Shown in pieces: positions 47,794 through 57,900 of a stretch of 64,000 nucleotides of DNA (its first letter is position 1; the number at the start of each line of letters is the position of its first letter). Under the pieces are notes generated by a model. The model saw only the letters and a list, made by a program, of their open reading frames with translations, did not search any database and was not told the origin of the DNA. The stretch comes from Planctomycetaceae bacterium (lineage in GTDB: Bacteria > Planctomycetota > Planctomycetia > Planctomycetales > Planctomycetaceae). The stretch lies in the NCBI GenBank assembly GCA_024742875.1, contig JANSXP010000019.1, positions 36,311-100,310 on the forward strand, given 5' to 3'. The position numbers and the translations under genes are program-made.

Positions 47794-50700
47794 ATGTCCT
47801 CATCCGCCGAAATCGAACGCCAGATTGCCAGCGCCATGCGATCGGACCAGTTCCGTCTGCGTCGTTCGCTGCAGTCCGTTCGCCGCGCCGAAAAAGCGGG
47901 CAAGCCCTTCGATCGCAATCTGGACAAACTCACACAGCAGTTGCAGCGCTCCCTGGCTCTGCGCGAAAAGCGGGCCGCCAGTGTTCCCAAAATCACCTAC
48001 CCGGCCGAACTGCCTGTTGTGGAACGCAAAGAGGAAATCGCAGATTGCATTCGCGATCACCAGGTGATCGTGGTGTGTGGAGAAACGGGCTCCGGTAAGT
48101 CCACCCAGCTGCCCAAAATCGCACTGGAACTGGGACGAGGCATCGGCGGAGTCATTGGCCACACGCAGCCCCGTCGCATCGCGGCCCGCTCCATCGCCAC
48201 ACGGCTGGCCGACGAACTGCAGTGCACGGCCGGCAAAGAGGTGGGCTATCGGATCCGTTTTAACGATGCGTCCGGTCCGGAAACGCTGATCCGCCTGATG
48301 ACGGACGGCATCATGCTGGCCGAAACGCAGTCGGATCGCTTTCTGGATCAGTACGACACCATCATCGTGGACGAAGCCCACGAACGTTCGCTCAACATTG
48401 ATTTCCTGCTGGGCTACCTCAAACGTCTGCTGCCCAGACGCCGCGACCTGCGTCTGATCATCACCTCCGCCACCATCGACGCTGAACGCTTTTCTGAGCA
48501 CTTCACCGTGGACGGCCAGCCGGCCCCCATCCTGCTGGTCGAAGGCCGCACGTTTCCGGTCGACATCCAGTACCGTCCGCTGATCGAAGACGAGCCGGCT
48601 GCACCCACACTGCCTGGAAAAGAGCCCCGACCTGCTCCCCAGGAACGTGACTGGCTGGATGGCGTGACGTCAGCCGTGGATGAACTGGCTCAGATTGACT
48701 CCGGGCATATCCTCGTCTTTCTGCCCACCGAACGGGACATTCGTGAAGCTGATCGCGTGCTGTCCGGACGTCGCTATGCCGGCGACACGGCCAAACAGCC
48801 CACGCAGGTGGTGCCGCTGTTTGGGCGGTTGTCCATGGCCGATCAGGCCAAAGTGTTTCAGCCTTACGATCACCGTCGCATTGTGCTGGCCACCAACGTG
48901 GCCGAATCCTCGCTCACCGTTCCCGGCATTCGCTATGTGGTTGATACGGGCACGGCCCGCATCAGCCGCTACTCGGCCCGCTCCCGCATGCAGCGGCTGC
49001 CCGTCGAACCCGTCTCTCAGGCGTCGGCCAATCAGCGGGCCGGACGCTGCGGCCGCATCGCCCCTGGCATCTGCCTGCGGCTGTACGATGAAGACAACTT
49101 TGCCCAGCGGGAGGCCTTCACGCCGCCCGAGATTCAACGCACCAACCTGGCGGCCGTCATCCTCCGCACGATGCATCTGAATCTGGGGCGTCTCGAAGAC
49201 TTTCCCTTCATCGATCCCCCGCGTCCTACCACCGTCCGCGAAGGTTATAAGACGCTGCTGGAACTGGGCGCCATCCAGCAGCGGGGCTCGGAACACCAGG
49301 AAGACTTCCAGCTCACCAAACGCGGACGTCAGATGGCCCGGCTGCCCGTCGAACCCCGCATCAGTCGCATGATTCTGGCTGCCATCGACGAAGGCAGCGT
49401 GCCGGAAGTGATGGTCATCGCCTCGGCGCTCGAAGTGCAGGATCCCCGCGATCGTCCCATGGACAAACAGCAGGCCGCCGACGAAGCCCACGAACAATTC
49501 CGCCACGAAGACAGCGACTTTCTGACCCTGCTCAATCTCTGGGACACCTTTCACGAACAGAAAAAGGCCCTCTCGTCCGGTCAGCTTCGCAAGTGGTGCA
49601 AAAAGAACTTCCTCTCCTGGATGCGGATGCGGGAATGGATCGACGTGCACCGCCAGCTGCGTGATCTGCTCAAAGACAGCGGCGACGACGAACTCAAACG
49701 CGCGGCCGCCAAACACCCCGTCCGCGATCGTCGCAACGACTTCGGCTGCATTCACCGCGCCCTGATGACCGGCCTGCTGGCCAACCTGGCGTGGAAATCG
49801 GCCGAACGCGAATACACGGGCGCCGGCGGCAACAAGCTGGTCATCTGGCCGGGTTCCTCACTGTCCTCCAAAAAGCCCAGGTGGTTTGTCGCCGCAGAAC
49901 TGATTGAGACCTCCCAGCGTTTCGGTCGTGTGCTGGCCCGCATCCAGCCGGAATGGATCGAACCCCTCGCCGAACACCTGGTCAAACGTGACTACTCCGA
50001 GCCTCACTGGGACTCCAAAGCGGGCAATGTGATGTGCTTTGAAAAGGTCACACTCTGGGGCCTGCCTGTGGTGCCCCGTCGCAAGACCAGTTATTCCAAA
50101 GTCAATCCCGTTGAAGCCCGCAAACTGCTCATTCAGCACGGCCTGGTGGAACTGGCCCTGCTCTACGGTCACACCGAAGAAGAACGGCCGTCCGATTTTG
50201 ACGAAGAAGAACGCGAACTGCTCCGCGGGGATCGCAGTCGCCTGACGCCCGGCAAATCCACCCTCGCCGATCCTGATTCCGCCGCCTTTCGCGCCGCGGG
50301 CGGCGGCAAAGGCCGCGGCTGGGCCAAAGACTTTCCATTCCTCACCCACAACGTGTCGGTCCTGCAGAGCATCAAACAGCTGCAGGCACGCACCCGCCGC
50401 CACGACCTGTTGCCCGGCGAAGAAACGCTGTTTGAGTTTTACGACAGTCACATTCCGGCCGACGTCAGCAACCGTGATCGCCTGCGTCGCTGGTATCAGA
50501 AAACGCGTCGCACCAATCCGGGCGTGCTGCAGTTTCACGAAGAACAATTCACCGATGGCCAGCTCGAAAACGAAAGCACGGACGACTTTCCCAACACCAT
50601 GCAGGTGGGGCCCATGCTGCTGCCACTGTCCTATCAGCTGGACCCCGGCAAAGATGCTGACGGTGTGACCATCTCGGTGCCCGTCGATGCACTCGACCAG

Positions 50701-51957
50701 CTTGATCAAAGCCGCCTGACGTGGCTGGTGCCCGGACTGGTGGAGCAAAAAGTCACGGCCCTCATTCGCTCACTGCCCAAGAGCCTCCGCCGCGCCTTTG
50801 TCCCCGCGCCGGACACCGCTCGGCAGATTCTGGAACGCCTGACATTTGGCAAAGGCAACCTGGTCATGACAGTGGCCGCTGAGCTCACGGCCCTCTCCGG
50901 ACAGGGCGTACGGACCGAAGACTTTGACCTGGACAGCCTGCCCGAACACCTCCTGATCAACGTGCGGCTGGTCGACAACAAGCGCAAGACCATTGCCGAA
51001 GGCCGCAACATTGACGCTTTGCGGAATGAAATTCAGCAGCACGAAGAAAACAAGACACTGCCCATCACGCGTTCCCCCGAAGAACAGCAGTGGCTGCGTA
51101 AAGGCTTCACCAAATGGGATTGGGCCGATCTGCCGCCTCACATTGAGATTACCCGCGCCGGGATGAAGCTCAAGGCTTATCCGTCCCTCAAAGACGAGCA
51201 GAAATCCGTCGCTCTGACGCTTTGCCAGACGGCCGCAGAAGCCACCAGCGTTTTGCGGCAGGGCCTGCGTCGGCTGATCCTGCTGCAGGATTACGATCGG
51301 GTGAATCGGCAGATCATCCATCTGCCGGAACTGTCCACCATTCAAAAACTGGCCCATTACATTCCCGGGATGGATGTCAAAGAGCAACTCCGCCTGCTGC
51401 TGGTGGAGCGTGCCTGGCTGTCTCCCAAAGATCTTCCCCGCACCAAAGCGGCCTTCACGCCGTTTGTCGTCGAAGGTCGCAAACGTGTGTTCGCTGTGGT
51501 GCAGGAAATCCAAAAACTGATCCCCGTCACCCTGCGTGATCACAAACATCTCCAGGCCGAACTGTCGACCACCGACGTGCCCGATTGGCGCATTCTTCTG
51601 GCCAGCATGCATGGACAGCTGGCCTCCCTCATTCATCCCCGTTTTCTCGAAGACACGCCCTGGCCCTGGCTGATTCAGTTCCCCCGCTATCTGCAGTGCA
51701 TCCGCCAGCGTCTTGACCGACTCAACTCCGGCGGTCTGCAAAAAGAGATGACCCTTTATCGCGACTTCCAGCAGTACGAAAACCGCTACTGGGAACGCAC
51801 CAAAGAACACAATCGCCAGCACCGCAGCGACCCCATGCTCAGCCACTACCGCTGGATGCTGGAAGAATTTCGCGTCAGCCTCTTCACCCCCAAACTCGGC
51901 ACCGCCATCAGGATCTCCGGCCCGCAGCTCGACGCCCACTGGCAAAAAGTCACCTAG
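47794..51957 (+). CDS. hrpA: ATP-dependent RNA helicase HrpA
   Basis: DEAH-box RNA helicase, 1387 aa from ATG 47794, slightly longer than Escherichia coli HrpA (about 1300 aa). Walker A G-E-T-G-S-G-K-S-T is at 96-104, D-E-A-H at 193-196, and S-A-T-I-D-A follows. Motif V/VI is seen as T-N-V-A-E-S-S-L-T-V-P-G and Q-R-A-G-R-C-G-R. The C-terminal half is the HrpA-specific extension (former DUF3418). In other bacteria HrpA resolves stalled or collided ribosomes. The frame is open to 47752, but the added 14 residues are hydrophobic and not family-like. A GC palindrome follows the stop, with no T run. Confidence 0.95.
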   Translation: MSSSAEIERQIASAMRSDQFRLRRSLQSVRRAEKAGKPFDRNLDKLTQQLQRSLALREKRAASVPKITYPAELPVVERKEEIADCIRDHQVIVVCGETGSGKSTQLPKIALELGRGIGGVIGHTQPRRIAARSIATRLADELQCTAGKEVGYRIRFNDASGPETLIRLMTDGIMLAETQSDRFLDQYDTIIVDEAHERSLNIDFLLGYLKRLLPRRRDLRLIITSATIDAERFSEHFTVDGQPAPILLVEGRTFPVDIQYRPLIEDEPAAPTLPGKEPRPAPQERDWLDGVTSAVDELAQIDSGHILVFLPTERDIREADRVLSGRRYAGDTAKQPTQVVPLFGRLSMADQAKVFQPYDHRRIVLATNVAESSLTVPGIRYVVDTGTARISRYSARSRMQRLPVEPVSQASANQRAGRCGRIAPGICLRLYDEDNFAQREAFTPPEIQRTNLAAVILRTMHLNLGRLEDFPFIDPPRPTTVREGYKTLLELGAIQQRGSEHQEDFQLTKRGRQMARLPVEPRISRMILAAIDEGSVPEVMVIASALEVQDPRDRPMDKQQAADEAHEQFRHEDSDFLTLLNLWDTFHEQKKALSSGQLRKWCKKNFLSWMRMREWIDVHRQLRDLLKDSGDDELKRAAAKHPVRDRRNDFGCIHRALMTGLLANLAWKSAEREYTGAGGNKLVIWPGSSLSSKKPRWFVAAELIETSQRFGRVLARIQPEWIEPLAEHLVKRDYSEPHWDSKAGNVMCFEKVTLWGLPVVPRRKTSYSKVNPVEARKLLIQHGLVELALLYGHTEEERPSDFDEEERELLRGDRSRLTPGKSTLADPDSAAFRAAGGGKGRGWAKDFPFLTHNVSVLQSIKQLQARTRRHDLLPGEETLFEFYDSHIPADVSNRDRLRRWYQKTRRTNPGVLQFHEEQFTDGQLENESTDDFPNTMQVGPMLLPLSYQLDPGKDADGVTISVPVDALDQLDQSRLTWLVPGLVEQKVTALIRSLPKSLRRAFVPAPDTARQILERLTFGKGNLVMTVAAELTALSGQGVRTEDFDLDSLPEHLLINVRLVDNKRKTIAEGRNIDALRNEIQQHEENKTLPITRSPEEQQWLRKGFTKWDWADLPPHIEITRAGMKLKAYPSLKDEQKSVALTLCQTAAEATSVLRQGLRRLILLQDYDRVNRQIIHLPELSTIQKLAHYIPGMDVKEQLRLLLVERAWLSPKDLPRTKAAFTPFVVEGRKRVFAVVQEIQKLIPVTLRDHKHLQAELSTTDVPDWRILLASMHGQLASLIHPRFLEDTPWPWLIQFPRYLQCIRQRLDRLNSGGLQKEMTLYRDFQQYENRYWERTKEHNRQHRSDPMLSHYRWMLEEFRVSLFTPKLGTAIRISGPQLDAHWQKVT

Positions 51958-52032
51958 GCGCAGGGCCCCGGCCGGGGCGGTGGCGTGGGCTGCACGTCGC
52001 TGTACGCGCGGGGCCGGTGTTACGCGGGCCCG

Positions 52033-52365
52033 TTAGCCGACGTTTCGCATCACGGTCTGCATTACGGCACACAATGTCACCAGACTGCCAGCGACGATCG
52101 GCATATAGCAGACGGGTGCCGGGACCCTCAGCAGCACGCACACCGGAGCGCCACCCAGCACTACACCAATGCCCACGCCTGCCGTGATGATCGCGCCGCG
52201 CGGCAGCCAGTCGTCCTGATGTCCGGCGTCAACGCTGAACACCAGCAGCAGCATGCTGCCCACAGCCATCACCGTCGAAATGGCAATACAGACCAGAAGT
52301 GTCCCCAACATCGCCAGACAGCGTGTTGTGAACGGTGATTGACTGAAGTCCAGGGAGTTCCACAT
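52033..52365 (-). CDS. Small multi-pass membrane protein
   Basis: A 110-aa protein from ATG 52365 with three or four hydrophobic helices (about 14-45, 52-75 and 84-105). Between the first two lies S-V-D-A-G-H-Q-D-D-W-L-P-R, probably a loop. No family is recognised. The frame opens at 52413, but ATG 52365 leaves a tidy start. It lies downstream of the terminator that ends the LEPR-XLL gene, so it needs its own promoter. Confidence 0.55.
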   Translation of the reverse strand: MWNSLDFSQSPFTTRCLAMLGTLLVCIAISTVMAVGSMLLLVFSVDAGHQDDWLPRGAIITAGVGIGVVLGGAPVCVLLRVPAPVCYMPIVAGSLVTLCAVMQTVMRNVG

Positions 52366-52458
52366 GATTTCGTCTTTTGTTGGAGCCGTGTGACAGCGGT
52401 GCAGCCGACTCACGCCCCTTTGTGGACAAACGTCCTGCGGAATTCAGGTACGAACCAG

Positions 52459-52491
52459 AAAAAAAAAGATGCCGCACGAGGCGGCATCTTT
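52459..52491 (-). terminator. Intrinsic terminator of the LEPR-XLL gene
   Basis: An 11-bp perfect stem (aaagatgccgc with gcggcatcttt) and 5-base loop lie 30 bases past the stop. On the minus strand the hairpin is followed by a U tract read from the A run 52459-52467. Confidence 0.92.
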
Positions 52492-52520
52492 CGGGGTTGG
52501 TTTGGCAGTGGCCGAATCGA

Positions 52521-54806
52521 TCAGATTTTGAACTCCTTTTTGCCCAGGACAGGCAGGTCGATTTTGATGCCATCGGTTGAGATCCAGGCCGACATGCTGG
52601 AACCCACGGTCTTGCTGCCCGCACCGTAGTAGACCGTGATGCTGCCTTTGGCTTTGGCCTTCAGCCAGCCGCCGCCGGAGCCAAAGTCCACACCCAGCCC
52701 AACAGTCAGCGTGGTGGTTCCTTTGATCCCATACTTATCGCCGAATAGCCCATCCACGATGCCGGACAGTGATGATTTGACGCTGGCATCCACGTCAATC
52801 TTTCCGGTCACGGAACCGCTGACAGTCACCGTGTAGGTGGCGTCAAAATTCACTTTGACCTTTGTGGCCTTGATGTCGATGGTCTTGTCCAGCTTGTCCT
52901 TTTTGGTGGCCTTCAGATCGACGTTGCCATTCCACTTGATTTTCCCGTCGACTGTCATGTTCTGGCCCAGCGTTCGAATGTCGCCCACCACATTCAGGCC
53001 GCTGTTGTCCACTTCAATCTTCGCACTGCCCTTCGAAGTCTCGCCTTTCAGCTTACCCTCGAACTGAGGCTTGTCATCGAGGTCGGTCACGGACAGGTCA
53101 AAGTCAAATTTGGCTTTGGAGTCAGCCGCAAAGATCTTGTCCAGCATTTTGTCGATCTGCCGATCGCCATTGGCAAATGGCTTCTTTGCCTGTCCGCTGA
53201 TATGAAACTCGTGAGTGCTCCCATCGTAGACCAGTGATGCCTCACCCAGTTTCAGTTCCAGCGGCAGGCTGGCCTTGCCAAATCCGGTATTCAGCACACC
53301 ATTGGCTCCAACGGCCAGATCGGTCACGCCTTCGATCTGACCGTCATCGTCGGCGTCCAGATTCAGCAGCACGCCGGCGTCAATGGTGGTGGCTTTGGCC
53401 TGAATGCCCGTCACTTCCACATAAGCGTGGCCAGGCAGCGTGTTGTCGTAGCGTTTCAGCTCCGAGTTCTCATGAAATTCCAGCTCACCCTCTTTTGAGC
53501 CACCGACTGCCACGCTGGTGCCTTTGGTGTCGTTGATAAACTCAACATAGCCGGTAGATGTGGCCGGATCTGCGATGAACAGCTTGCGTTTCATGGTGGG
53601 AATGCTGCCATCGACGTTAAGATCACCGCTCATCGTGACGTCCATCGTCTGGTCACCGATGTCGCCGAAGTACAGGTACGGCTGGCCGGACTGCAGGGGC
53701 ATTTTCATCGACGCTGAACTGCCCGTGTTGCCGGCACTCTGCAGGCGACCACCCGAGGCGATGCCCCAGGTTCTGGCACCCTGACCAAGTGACACATCAG
53801 GCGAGTAGTTCAGTGATGGCAGTTGCACGTCCGGCAGCGAGGGCAGTGTGACGCCGCCAATACTCGGCATGTCGATGCCGGAGCCGTTGAACTCCGCCGA
53901 AACGCTGATGCTGGGAGCATTGGCCTGCACGTCGATGGACTGCATATCGTCAACCGTGTTCCCCTCACTCAGTGTCACCACCATGCTGTTGCCCAGTGGC
54001 ATTGGGTAGGTGTCGGTTTCCATGAAGATGACACCGCCCGTTGATTCAATCGTGCTGCCGTTGTGGTCCCAGCCACTGGTGCTGAACAGTCGCATGGTGC
54101 CGTCCACACCGCTGATCTCCAGCACATCGGTGAATTCCACCTGGTTGGCGGCTCCGAGCAAATCGCTGAAGCCTGCATCATCAACATCCACCGCAAACGA
54201 AACCGGGCCGGCATCGATGTTCAGCGAAGGATCCGTCAGCGAGTCCCACGCTGCATCGCCCAGCAGGTTGGCTGACCACCGCGTGTCCTCCTGTCGCACC
54301 TGGGCGGCCAGTGTGCCGCCTTTGCCCAGTGCATCGTTGCCCGTGCCGCCGTCCAGATGGCTCAGCTTGCCGCCGGTCAGCAGGACGTCATCGCCCGCGT
54401 CCCCATTGAGTTTCACGGTGGCCTGATGTTCGTCACTGACCAGGCGATCGTTGCCGTCGCCACCGTTGATCACCGGCCACAGTCCGCCGTCGGCAAAGAA
54501 GTCTCCAGAGTAAATCAGTTCACCGTTGCCGTAGATGTCAAAGCCGTCTTCTGACCGGCGATTGGTTCGCAGTTCGATCACATCGTCGCCATCGGTACCG
54601 TTGACCTCAACACGATGACCGCCGTTGTCCATTGGGATTTCCTCCACCGTGATGCCGCTGCCGCTGGCACTGAGCAGTTTGCGCTGTTCCAGACACTCAA
54701 GGCCAGCAGACGCCTGGCGTGCGGCAGCCTGTCGGCGGCGGGATCGGCTGCCGCGAAGGTCGCAAAAGTGGCGGCTCAGGCGGTTAACGAGTGTGGATTT
54801 GGTCAT
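52521..54806 (-). CDS. LEPR-XLL surface protein with RTX-like repeats
   Basis: A 761-aa putative cell-surface protein. The N-terminal region is basic and then carries L-E-C-L-E-Q-R-K-L-L-S-A-S (about 36-48), the LEPR-XLL type secretion/anchoring tag of large planctomycete proteins. Four RTX-like calcium-binding nonapeptides follow at about 69-164 (N-G-T-D-G-D-D-V-I, N-G-G-D-G-N-D-R-L, N-G-D-A-G-D-D-V-L, D-G-G-T-G-N-D-A-L). The remainder is beta-rich, with a Lys/Asp/Val repeat section near 640-720. It probably decorates the envelope and binds calcium. ATG 54806 is chosen because upstream residues do not fit the tag family. A perfect terminator follows. Confidence 0.85.
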   Translation of the reverse strand: MTKSTLVNRLSRHFCDLRGSRSRRRQAAARQASAGLECLEQRKLLSASGSGITVEEIPMDNGGHRVEVNGTDGDDVIELRTNRRSEDGFDIYGNGELIYSGDFFADGGLWPVINGGDGNDRLVSDEHQATVKLNGDAGDDVLLTGGKLSHLDGGTGNDALGKGGTLAAQVRQEDTRWSANLLGDAAWDSLTDPSLNIDAGPVSFAVDVDDAGFSDLLGAANQVEFTDVLEISGVDGTMRLFSTSGWDHNGSTIESTGGVIFMETDTYPMPLGNSMVVTLSEGNTVDDMQSIDVQANAPSISVSAEFNGSGIDMPSIGGVTLPSLPDVQLPSLNYSPDVSLGQGARTWGIASGGRLQSAGNTGSSASMKMPLQSGQPYLYFGDIGDQTMDVTMSGDLNVDGSIPTMKRKLFIADPATSTGYVEFINDTKGTSVAVGGSKEGELEFHENSELKRYDNTLPGHAYVEVTGIQAKATTIDAGVLLNLDADDDGQIEGVTDLAVGANGVLNTGFGKASLPLELKLGEASLVYDGSTHEFHISGQAKKPFANGDRQIDKMLDKIFAADSKAKFDFDLSVTDLDDKPQFEGKLKGETSKGSAKIEVDNSGLNVVGDIRTLGQNMTVDGKIKWNGNVDLKATKKDKLDKTIDIKATKVKVNFDATYTVTVSGSVTGKIDVDASVKSSLSGIVDGLFGDKYGIKGTTTLTVGLGVDFGSGGGWLKAKAKGSITVYYGAGSKTVGSSMSAWISTDGIKIDLPVLGKKEFKI

Positions 54807-54968
54807 GATTCGCTCCGGAAAGTGGGCTCTTTTGTTGTCAGCGGGAGGCGGGACACTGCCGCCTGTTGCTGACATCCAGAAGCGAGGTGTGACTGTCGCA
54901 CACATTCCGAAGAATTTGGTCGCTTTTTTGAAAGACGCGTGAAAACCCAGCGTTTTCACGGACCAAAA

Positions 54969-57900
54969 CTATTTTTTCCCCGACGCAGCAGTGGGAGCCG
55001 CCAGTTGAAATGAGGCCACCACGGCCGCCGCGGTGGCCGCCTGCACGACTCCCGGCTCAGAAAACTCGTGCCCGGTGACCGACAGCACATGGGCGTCAAT
55101 CGCCGATCGTGGCTGCTGCAGCGGTTGTGGCGGCGTGAGGACCACGGCCCCCCTGGTGGCGATGGTCAGGAACCGTCCGTCCGACAGGAACTGGATGTCC
55201 AGCACTTCACCGGGAACTTTGATGGCCGCCGACAGCTGCTGGCATGTCGACAAATGCCAGGCCCGCACCACGCCATTGCCGCCGGTCAGCAGCAGGCTGC
55301 CATCCGGACTGACGGCGACAGTCGTCAACCCTTCGTGAATGATCGGCGTTTGCCGCAGGGCACCACTGTCCGTATCCGTCAAACGCACGGTTCCGTTCAG
55401 GTGGCCGCTGACCACAAGGCGATCATCATGGGAAAACACGAGTGACCGCACCTGCGGGACCGCCTGCTGAAACACGGTCGTCGCGTTGTCGTCATTGATG
55501 TTGTGCAGCCAGCAGGCCCCCTGGCGTGAAGTCACACAAATGCGGGAGCCGTCGCCGCTGACGGCCACGTGTGTCGCGACTCCACGCGAATCATCCAGTG
55601 TGCGAATCCACTCGCCCGTGACGACGTTCAGCACGCGGGGACGCGCTTCGGCCGCCACCGTCATCAGCTCGGCATGCGGACAGGCGGTCAGTACGCGGAT
55701 CACCGTTTCCCCCGGGCAATCGATCCGTTCATGCAGCAGTGTGCCGTCCACAGTCACCACACTCACTCGATTCGACTGGCCGTACACGACGTGCCGGCCA
55801 TCGGATGTGAAGGCGGCGACACGAACGTTCGACCGTCCCGCGTCCTCACGAGAATGAAAGACGACAGTGCCAGTCTCAGTGCTGACGATGGACAGGTCGC
55901 CGGATTCGTCAATGAACAGCAGCGTTTCTCCGGAGGGACTCAGTTCCAGCTGCGCGGGCGGTGCGGCAGCGTCAAACTCCAGCACGTTATCGAACGGCTC
56001 ACTGAGTTGCTGCACCTGGATGCGCCGCTGATCCGCTGTGGCGATCATCCCCGCTTTTTCGCTGACCGATACCAGCGAGATGGCCGGCATCCCACTGGGA
56101 ATATCTGTCCTGTCAAAATCGGGCTGCCAGTCCCACACCCGAGCTGTGCCGTCTCGACTGCACGTGACGACTTCGCTGCGGTCAGAATCCACAAACCACG
56201 CATCCCACACGTTATCGGCATGATAGAGGGGCCCACACACGGGCAGACCGGTGTCTGCATCCCAGACACGGGCCGTGTGGTCGATGGAGCAGGTCACAAT
56301 GTGGCGACCATCGTGGCTGAAGCGTGCCCGAAAGCAGCGTTCGCTGTGCTTCAGCAGTGGTGTGATGTCTGTGGCGTCGTCCGCTGACAGGACTCGCGCT
56401 CCCAGCGCTGCAGGCACCACCAGGCGGTCACCGTCTGGCGAAAACTGCAGCTGACGGGTTTGCTCAAAGCCTCCCAGTGCCTTCTGTCGGTCGCGCGGGG
56501 GTTCCACATTGGTGAGCACCACCAACTGTTCGTCAGTGACGAATGCCATCCGCCCGCTTTGCGGCCCGAAAGTGAGTGCCTGCAGCGTGCGAAATTCGCG
56601 TCCCACGAGTATGTCTGTGGTCTTGCTGCCGTCTGTGGTGCTGATCAGCGGGATCCCGCGTCGCAGTCGACCGCCCGTTGCCAGCCACTGCCCGTCTGGT
56701 GAAAAAGCGGCTGTGGTGTATTTGCCGGCTCCGCTGCGTGTGGCCATTGGCTCCAGCAGCATCGGTTCTGAGGGGAGCGACTCGCCGTCAGTGAGGATCT
56801 CCAGCGGCAGCTTCCATAGGGAAATGGACTTGGGACTGGCCACCATCAGCTGGTCACTGCCCGGACTGAATTTCACCGTCTGACCGCGACCGTCCGTCTT
56901 TCCGGTCGCTACTGTCTGTCCGGATGGAATCCGCCGAATGGTCAGCGTGTTTGTCATGTCAATGGTTGCCAGCAGGCGCTGGTCGGCCGACAAAGCAATG
57001 CCCGTCAGGCCGCCCTCGTGAATCAGCGGGCCGCAGACCACCTCGCCCGTGGCGGCATTCAGCACAAAGGCGGTACCGTTGTAGGTTCGCCATGCCACCA
57101 GTGCGCCGCCCGCGTAATCCAGCGTGTGGAAGGTACCGCGACGCACGCCAAGATCGGGTGAGTACCAGACGTGTTTGAGCCGTGGTGCCAGGCGGGTGAC
57201 CCACGCCAGACGCGTGCGATGGATCAACTCGGCTGCGGAATCGGGCGTCGCGTCGGCCGTGATTTCTGTCGTCATGGCGCGACTCAGCCACAGCAGCCCC
57301 AGGGCTGCATCTCCGTCTCGTTCTAAAGCGGCGATGCCCGTGCGATACTCCAGCGTGGCCCGCTGGCGCCGCGCTTCGGCCCGATCCGCACGGGCGCGGA
57401 TGGTGGCGGCTTCTGCCTTTTGCCGCGCGGATTCTTCGGCCATCCGCGCGGCGTCGGCGAGGTTACGAGCCTGGCGTGTCTGGGCGTGGGCTTCGCTTTC
57501 TCGCCGCACCAGCATCGCCTGATAGCCAGCGACGATGGGGCCGCCAATGGCCAGCCCCATAACGACCAGCAACAGCACAGCAGACAGTGTGGCGACCGTC
57601 GGTCTGCGTCGGCACCAGCGGGCAAATCTGGTCACAGCCGAAACGGGACGGGCCAGTACGGGCTCACCTTTGAGGAAACGATTCAGGTCGTCCGCCAGTT
57701 CCTGAGCGGACGCATAACGACTGACGGGGAGTTTCTGCAGGCACTTCAAACAGACGTTGTCCAGATCTTTCGGCACGCCGGAGGTGAGTGATGACGGGGC
57801 GGGAGCTTCCTGACGAATGACGCTGGCAATCAGCGCCTGCATCTCGCCGCGAAAAGGCCGATCACCAGTCAGCAGCTGGAACAGAACCACACCCAGCGAA

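Noticed and set aside
48670..49755. Long minus-strand frame opposite hrpA
   Set aside because: A shadow of the GC-rich hrpA codon pattern; the helicase on the other strand has all family motifs.
51958..51990. GC palindrome after hrpA as terminator
   Set aside because: gccccggccggggc has no loop-forming spacer and no T tract follows.
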